From the NCBI GenBank assembly GCA_964612465.1, contig CAZTDF010000075.1:1-18827 (forward strand): a stretch of DNA of 18,827 nt, given 5' to 3'. This document shows, one piece after another, positions 15,620-18,827 of this stretch (positions are counted from its first letter, which is position 1; every line of letters starts with the position of its first letter). The notes beneath the pieces were generated by a model. That model was given only the letters and a program-made list of their open reading frames with translations. It searched no databases and was not told the origin of the DNA. A program made the translations under genes and the position numbers. The stretch comes from JAFGPJ01 sp964612465. GTDB lineage: Bacteria; Planctomycetota; Phycisphaerae; Sedimentisphaerales; Anaerobacaceae.

Positions 15620-16819
15620 CTCTTCGCAGGCCTGGCGGTGCATTCGTTCGGCTGTCTGAGGATCGAGAGATTCGGCCAGGTGTGTTTTCCAGTTAAGATT
15701 TGTGCGGGCCTTGCTAAGTTTCCTGTCTCGCTCGGCTGCGCCTTTCAAGCCCCGAGCGACATCGCCGGCGTGGGCCGCGATTTTTGACGCTATGACACCG
15801 GCCCGAACGTCGTCGGTATCGGGCAGACCCAGGTGCTCCTTCGGCGTGACGTAGCATAAAAACGATGCGCCGTAAAAAGCGGCGGCTGTCCCACCAATGG
15901 CCGATGTGATATGGTCGTAGCCGGGCGCAATGTCGGTCACCAGCGGGCCGAGCACGTAAAATGGAGCACCATGGCAAATCTCCTGCTGGATCTCCATGTT
16001 GTACTGAATCTGGTCGAACGGCACGTGGCCGGGACCCTCGACCATCACCTGGCAGCCTTTTTCCTGTGCCCTGGCGGTCAGTTCGCCGAGGGTTCTCAGC
16101 TCGGCAATCTGTGCCTCGTCGGTAGCGTCGGCGATCGCGCCGGGCCGCAGACCGTCACCCAGAGAAAAACAAATATCATACTCGGCCAATATGTCACACA
16201 AATCGTCGAACATATCATACAAAGGATTCTGCTTATTGTGATGCAACATCCATTTGGCTAACAGGGCTCCGCCCCGGCTGACAATTCCCGCCACCCGGTT
16301 CTCGAGCAGCGGCAGATGCTCTCTTAAGACGCCGGCGTGAATCGTAAAGAAATCCACACCCTGCCGAGCTTGTTTTTCGATGATCTCCAGGATAATCCCG
16401 CCGTCGATATCCTCGACGCCTCTCTTCTCGATGATCTGGTAGATAGGCACCGTTCCGAACGGAACCGGGCATTGGGCGAGCAATCTTTCCCGGGTCTCGT
16501 CGAGGTTACCACCTGTACTCAAATCCATAATCGCGTCGGCACCGGCTTTCAGCGCCGCCTGCATTTTGTCGAGTTCCACCTGAACCGAGCTGCGAACGCT
16601 GCTTGTGCCTATATTTGCATTGACCTTTGTCGCAAGCACCCTGCCGATACCGGCCGGCACTAAGTTGGTTTTCAGGTGCCGTTTGTTCGCGGGAATGACA
16701 AGCCGGCCAGCGGCAATCTCATCCCGTATCAGCTCAGCATCAACATTTTCCGCCTTAGCGACAAATTTTATCTCGTCGCTAATAGTCCCGCCTCGTGCAA
16801 TTTGTAATTGTGTTGCCAT
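15620..16819 (-). CDS. thiC: Phosphomethylpyrimidine synthase ThiC, 3' end lost in gap
   Basis: 400 residues are visible of a probable ~430 (the short bacterial form, lacking the long N-terminal extension of E. coli ThiC). ThiC is a radical SAM enzyme that converts 5-aminoimidazole ribotide to HMP-phosphate in thiamine synthesis. Characteristic blocks are seen in order: LVPAGIGRVLATKVNANIGTS, DAIMDLSTGGNLDETRE, VPFGTVPIYQIIEK, DFFTIHAGV, VSRGGALLAKWMLHH, CFSLGDGLRPGAIADATDEA, QVMVEGPGHVPFDQI, FYVLGPLVTDIAPGYDHITS and FLCYVTPKEHLGLPD. The C-terminal CxxCxxxxC cluster motif would fall in the gap; residues read past it belong to the phoB frame. The start has only a weak ribosome site (purine-rich AGAAGAAA). 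Expression is controlled by the TPP riboswitch upstream. Confidence 0.95.
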
Positions 16820-16839
16820 TTTCTTCTATTCCGTATCAA

Positions 16840-16890
16840 AAATAAAAATCGCTCCCGCAGCACCGTAAGGCGTCCTGCGGAGAAGCGATT
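16840..16890 (-). terminator. Intrinsic terminator acting as expression platform of the TPP riboswitch
   Basis: On the minus strand AATCGCT…CCGCAG (16890-16875) pairs with CTGCGG…AGCGATT (16860-16847), with a small internal bulge and a 14-base loop, followed directly by a T-rich run (TTTTTATTTTT). It lies between the aptamer and the thiC start. That placement indicates transcription termination as the mode of control when thiamine pyrophosphate is bound. Confidence 0.85.
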
Positions 16891-16929
16891 CATTCTCACA
16901 TCGTAAGTTTTATGATATTAATCAATCAC

Positions 16930-17026
16930 TTTCCTACGCAGGCATCAACGCCGAACCGGCGGTTGTCCTGATCAGGTTCAGAGGGTTCTCTCTCAGGCCC
17001 GCCACACCGCGGGCCGCCCCTAGCGA
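16930..17026 (-). ncRNA. TPP (THI-box) riboswitch
   Basis: The minus strand carries the conserved thi-box elements in the right order: GGGGCGGCC just after the promoter, GGGCCTGAGAGAGAACCC, TGAACCTGATCAGG, and the closing GCGTAGGAAA. The P3 arm is a GC-rich hairpin (GGCCCGCGGTGTGGCGGGCC), and the P4/P5 region contains ACCGCCGGTTCGGCGTTGATGCC. Thiamine pyrophosphate binding to this aptamer is known to reduce expression of thi genes; here the target is thiC, with a terminator downstream as the switch. Confidence 0.95.
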
Positions 17027-17034
17027 ACTATCTT

Positions 17035-17069
17035 ATTATAGCGTGTTGCCAGCGGCAGTCAAACAAATA
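17035..17069 (-). promoter_or_regulatory. Sigma70-like promoter of thiC and its riboswitch
   Basis: On the minus strand TTGACT (17057-17062) and a perfect TATAAT (17035-17040) are separated by 16 bp; reading TTTGAC as the -35 gives 17 bp. The aptamer starts about 10 bases after the -10. The whole 35-bp element, including the AT-rich TATTTGTTT upstream of the -35, reappears at 18392-18426. Confidence 0.8.
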
Positions 17070-17119
17070 CTAATGATTGCCGAAGGTGTTCTCCGACGTA
17101 TGCTATGCCGAAACCTTTT

Positions 17120-18280
17120 CTAAGGCAGTTGGAGGAAGATATAAACGCCCTTTTTGTTCGAGGTTGCGATATCGGGTTTGCCGTCGCCATTCATATCGGC
17201 GATTTCGAACTGGGTTCCTACGCCGGAGTCGTCATCGATTTTGTGTGGGATATACTTAATATCGCCGTTATCTCCGCGGGAAAGTTCGAACCAGTAAAGC
17301 ACGGCTGGTTCTTTGCCGCCGGGATCTTTGCCCATGTGTGCGAAATGTCGCTTGCCCGTAACCAAATCCTTGATACCGTCGCCATTGACATCGACCAGGC
17401 GTATCGCGTGTGTCTGAGAAAATTCCTTGAATATCTCGTGCTGCTCGAACTTAGGGCCGTCCGCACCGGGGATTTGCTCAAACCACCAGATGCCGTAATT
17501 GTGTGCTGAGCTGGTAATTACGTCGCTGTCGCCGTCGCCGTCGATATCATACACGAGCAAATCGGCACAGTCCGGCCCGAGCTTGGCGGGATGGAACTTC
17601 CAATTCTTATCCGTGCGGTCTCTGGGCGCCTCCCACCATCCTTCTTTGATAAGTACATCGCATCGCCCATCGCCGTTGACGTCGCCTGCGCCGAGGCCGT
17701 GACTGTATTTCTCAGTTCCCGGAGCATTCGGGCCGTCGGCGATAATGTGCATGCCCCACAGAGCGTCGATGTCCTTCGGCACGCCAAACCAGGCCATCTG
17801 GCCCTTGGGTCGAACGGCGAAGACCGGTACAGGTTTACCGTTGCCCAGCAGATCGACGAATATCGGCGTCTCGTTGCAGGCGCTTTTGACAACCATCCGC
17901 TCTTTCCAGTGGCCGGGCTTGTTCTTCGGATTCTCGTACCACAGGCACGGCCCGTCCGGCAGGCCGATGACAATCGAATCGATCCAGCCGTCGCCGTTTA
18001 CATCCCGGGCGAAGTTGGCAAAGCAATTGCTGTAGACTTTTGTGCCGTCGTACTGGCCGACGGGGCGGACTTCGTGCATCTTCCAATCGGGAGCCTCGTA
18101 CCAGACGTCACCGGTCAGGATGTCCAGCTTACCATCGTGATTTACGTCTCCAACTGCGACCCCCTCGGCTCGAAATGTTTTGTCTAAGACTATTTTCACA
18201 AAGCGAACTTCCTCGGCGGCTGCCGAGATGTTGCACAGAAACGCCGCTATAACCAGTAGAAATATCCATCTTGTCTTCAT
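17120..18280 (-). CDS. Secreted FG-GAP/VCBS repeat protein, probable seven-bladed beta-propeller
   Basis: 386 residues from the ATG at 18280, chosen because GGAGGT lies four bases upstream of it; an in-frame ATG four codons earlier overlaps that Shine-Dalgarno. Signal peptide ~1-22 (MKTRWIFLLVIAAFLC…AAA). Seven calcium-binding-loop motifs are spaced through the protein: DVNHDGKLDIL, DVNGDGWIDSI, DLLGNGKPVPV (degenerate, lacking two Asp), DVNGDGRCDVL, DIDGDGDSDVI, DVNGDGIKDLV and DMNGDGKPDIA. Seven units match an integrin-alpha-like propeller that closes on itself. Each blade also carries a WYE/WWE/WFE-type aromatic strand (VWYEAPDW, LWYENPKN, GWWEAPRD, WWFEQIPG, YWFELSRG). Such proteins are abundant in planctomycetes, are exported and probably bind ligands or surfaces; the ligand is unknown. 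Long frames on both strands are shadows. Confidence 0.88.
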   Translation of the reverse strand: MKTRWIFLLVIAAFLCNISAAAEEVRFVKIVLDKTFRAEGVAVGDVNHDGKLDILTGDVWYEAPDWKMHEVRPVGQYDGTKVYSNCFANFARDVNGDGWIDSIVIGLPDGPCLWYENPKNKPGHWKERMVVKSACNETPIFVDLLGNGKPVPVFAVRPKGQMAWFGVPKDIDALWGMHIIADGPNAPGTEKYSHGLGAGDVNGDGRCDVLIKEGWWEAPRDRTDKNWKFHPAKLGPDCADLLVYDIDGDGDSDVITSSAHNYGIWWFEQIPGADGPKFEQHEIFKEFSQTHAIRLVDVNGDGIKDLVTGKRHFAHMGKDPGGKEPAVLYWFELSRGDNGDIKYIPHKIDDDSGVGTQFEIADMNGDGKPDIATSNKKGVYIFLQLP

Positions 18281-18314
18281 AATGACCTCCATCTTTCATA
18301 GTTCATCGATGTTC

Positions 18315-18367
18315 GTAGGGGCAGGCCCATGTGCCTGCCCAGGGCAACCACACAGGGTTGCCCCTAC
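18315..18367. repeat. 53-bp compound inverted repeat (REP/MITE-like) in the FG-GAP leader
   Basis: The ends are a perfect 9-bp inverted repeat, GTAGGGGCA (18315-18323) and TGCCCCTAC (18359-18367). Inside are two further hairpins: GGGCAGGC/GCCTGCCC (18319-18326 with 18333-18340, loop CCATGT) and GGGCAACC/GGTTGCCC (18342-18349 with 18356-18363, loop ACACAG). The layout resembles dispersed REP-type elements. No second copy is in this window, so dispersal is inferred. It lies between the FG-GAP promoter and start codon. Confidence 0.7.
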
Positions 18368-18391
18368 AACGCAGCACGAACTCAGCACGTA

Positions 18392-18426
18392 ATTATAGCG
18401 TCTCACCCTCGGCAGGTAAACAAATA
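18392..18426 (-). promoter_or_regulatory. Sigma70-like promoter of the FG-GAP gene
   Basis: On the minus strand TTTACC (18415-18420) and a perfect TATAAT (18392-18397) are separated by 17 bp. Transcription would begin near 18385, giving a leader of about 105 bases that includes the compound inverted repeat. The element is 28/35 identical to the thiC promoter. It lies about 60 bp after the second stop of the thioredoxin-like gene. Confidence 0.65.
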
Positions 18427-18488
18427 TCTACGCCTTTGAGTCAGGCAATCGGTGCCGGAGATGAAGAACAGCACATTGTCTGTGTAAG

Positions 18489-18827
18489 TCAGTTATGAGA
18501 ATTACCATTGAGTTTTTCATCAAGCTCGGCAAAGGTGAAACCTTCAGTGATTACGATATGCTCTTTATCCGTTAAAATCAGTCACGGCAGCGAACGAACT
18601 CCCCAGGTGAAACGGGTTTTTTCTTCATCGCTCTGAACCATTCCGATGGAGAAGGGAATGTTGTTCTTTTCCACCCATTCGTTGAGTACGCCGCTGTTAA
18701 ACTTTGAAGCTTGAACAGCAACAACGAGAACGCCTTTTGTTTTAAGCTCTTGTGCTTTTAGGCTCAACTGACTCATGCAATTCCTTGACGGCCGCTGATT
18801 CATATCGAAAAAGCAGACGAGAATCAT
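18489..18827 (-). pseudogene. Thioredoxin-like (redoxin) protein, C-terminal part, with an in-frame TGA
   Basis: The gene enters from the right edge, so its start is not visible; the ATG at the very edge may be internal. ILVCFFDMNQRPSRNCM is a thioredoxin-fold active-site strand in which the first Cys of CxxC is replaced and one Cys remains. The segments LKTKGVLVVAVQASK, NIPFSIGMVQ and KTRFTWGVRSLP are typical redoxin blocks. At 18582-18584 a TGA interrupts the frame just after SLP. The same frame then continues LILTDKEHIVITEGFTFAEL… for 30 codons to TGA at 18489-18491, exactly the strand and helix expected to complete the fold. SLP-W-LIL is the usual form, so TGG to TGA is the simplest reading. 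The product would end at 81 visible residues unless read through. The cause may be a real nonsense mutation, a sequencing error, or recoding; TGA is a normal stop elsewhere in this window. Confidence 0.7.

Noticed and set aside
17591..18187. 198-codon plus-strand frame opposite the FG-GAP gene
   Set aside because: It is the complement of the regularly repeated Asp/Gly-rich codons of the propeller; no independent evidence.
18582..18584. Selenocysteine or a TGA=Trp genetic code
   Set aside because: Other genes in the window stop at TGA and use TGG for Trp. The site is not the redox-active position, and no SECIS-like hairpin directly after the TGA is apparent by eye.

Overview
This looks like a piece of a metagenome-type assembly from a Gram-negative-type bacterium, most plausibly a planctomycete of the Phycisphaerae/Sedimentisphaerales kind. 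The support is indirect: a seven-motif FG-GAP/VCBS propeller protein, a thioredoxin-like protein with a QRPSRNC active-site region, an outer-membrane porin and LptF/LptG permeases (so an outer membrane is present), and standard code-11 genes with recognisable Shine-Dalgarno sites. No rRNA, tRNA, CRISPR array, transposase or phage gene is visible. Three runs of exactly 100 N (2501-2600, 5638-5737, 15520-15619) are scaffold gaps of nominal length. They cut a radical SAM gene, lptG, phoU and thiC, and probably hide the phoB promoter.

Left part (1-5637). The end of a parvulin-type peptidyl-prolyl isomerase (+) converges on a secreted PepSY-like protein (-). A 376-bp divergent intergenic region follows, then a gapped radical SAM/SPASM protein (+) and the lipopolysaccharide-export permease pair lptF and lptG (+).

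Centre (5738-15500, all minus strand). This is a nearly complete phosphate-starvation regulon. In transcription order it runs phoB-phoR (two-component system), a four-unit Pho box, a Na+/phosphate cotransporter and a separate PhoU-like protein, a second four-unit Pho box, an OprP/OprO-type porin, and pstS-pstC-pstA-pstB-phoU. Both Pho boxes have four 7-mers at an exact 11-bp period, and both lie 10 bp upstream of a good -10 hexamer. Phosphate would cross the outer membrane through the porin, be bound by PstS and be imported by PstCAB (high affinity) or by the Na+-coupled carrier. PhoU proteins and PhoR/PhoB would report and act on phosphate status. A weaker two-unit box lies upstream of the PepSY-like gene.

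Right part (15620-18827). thiC (-) is preceded by a textbook TPP riboswitch with an intrinsic terminator and a sigma70-like promoter. Next come the FG-GAP protein, whose leader carries a 53-bp compound inverted repeat, and the end of a thioredoxin-like gene. That gene has an in-frame TGA where the reading frame otherwise continues convincingly for 30 more codons. The thiC and FG-GAP promoters share a 35-bp element (28/35 identical).

I see no wholly unknown multi-gene system. The strongest leads are the paired Pho boxes, the in-frame TGA, the repeated promoter element and the leader-located inverted repeat.
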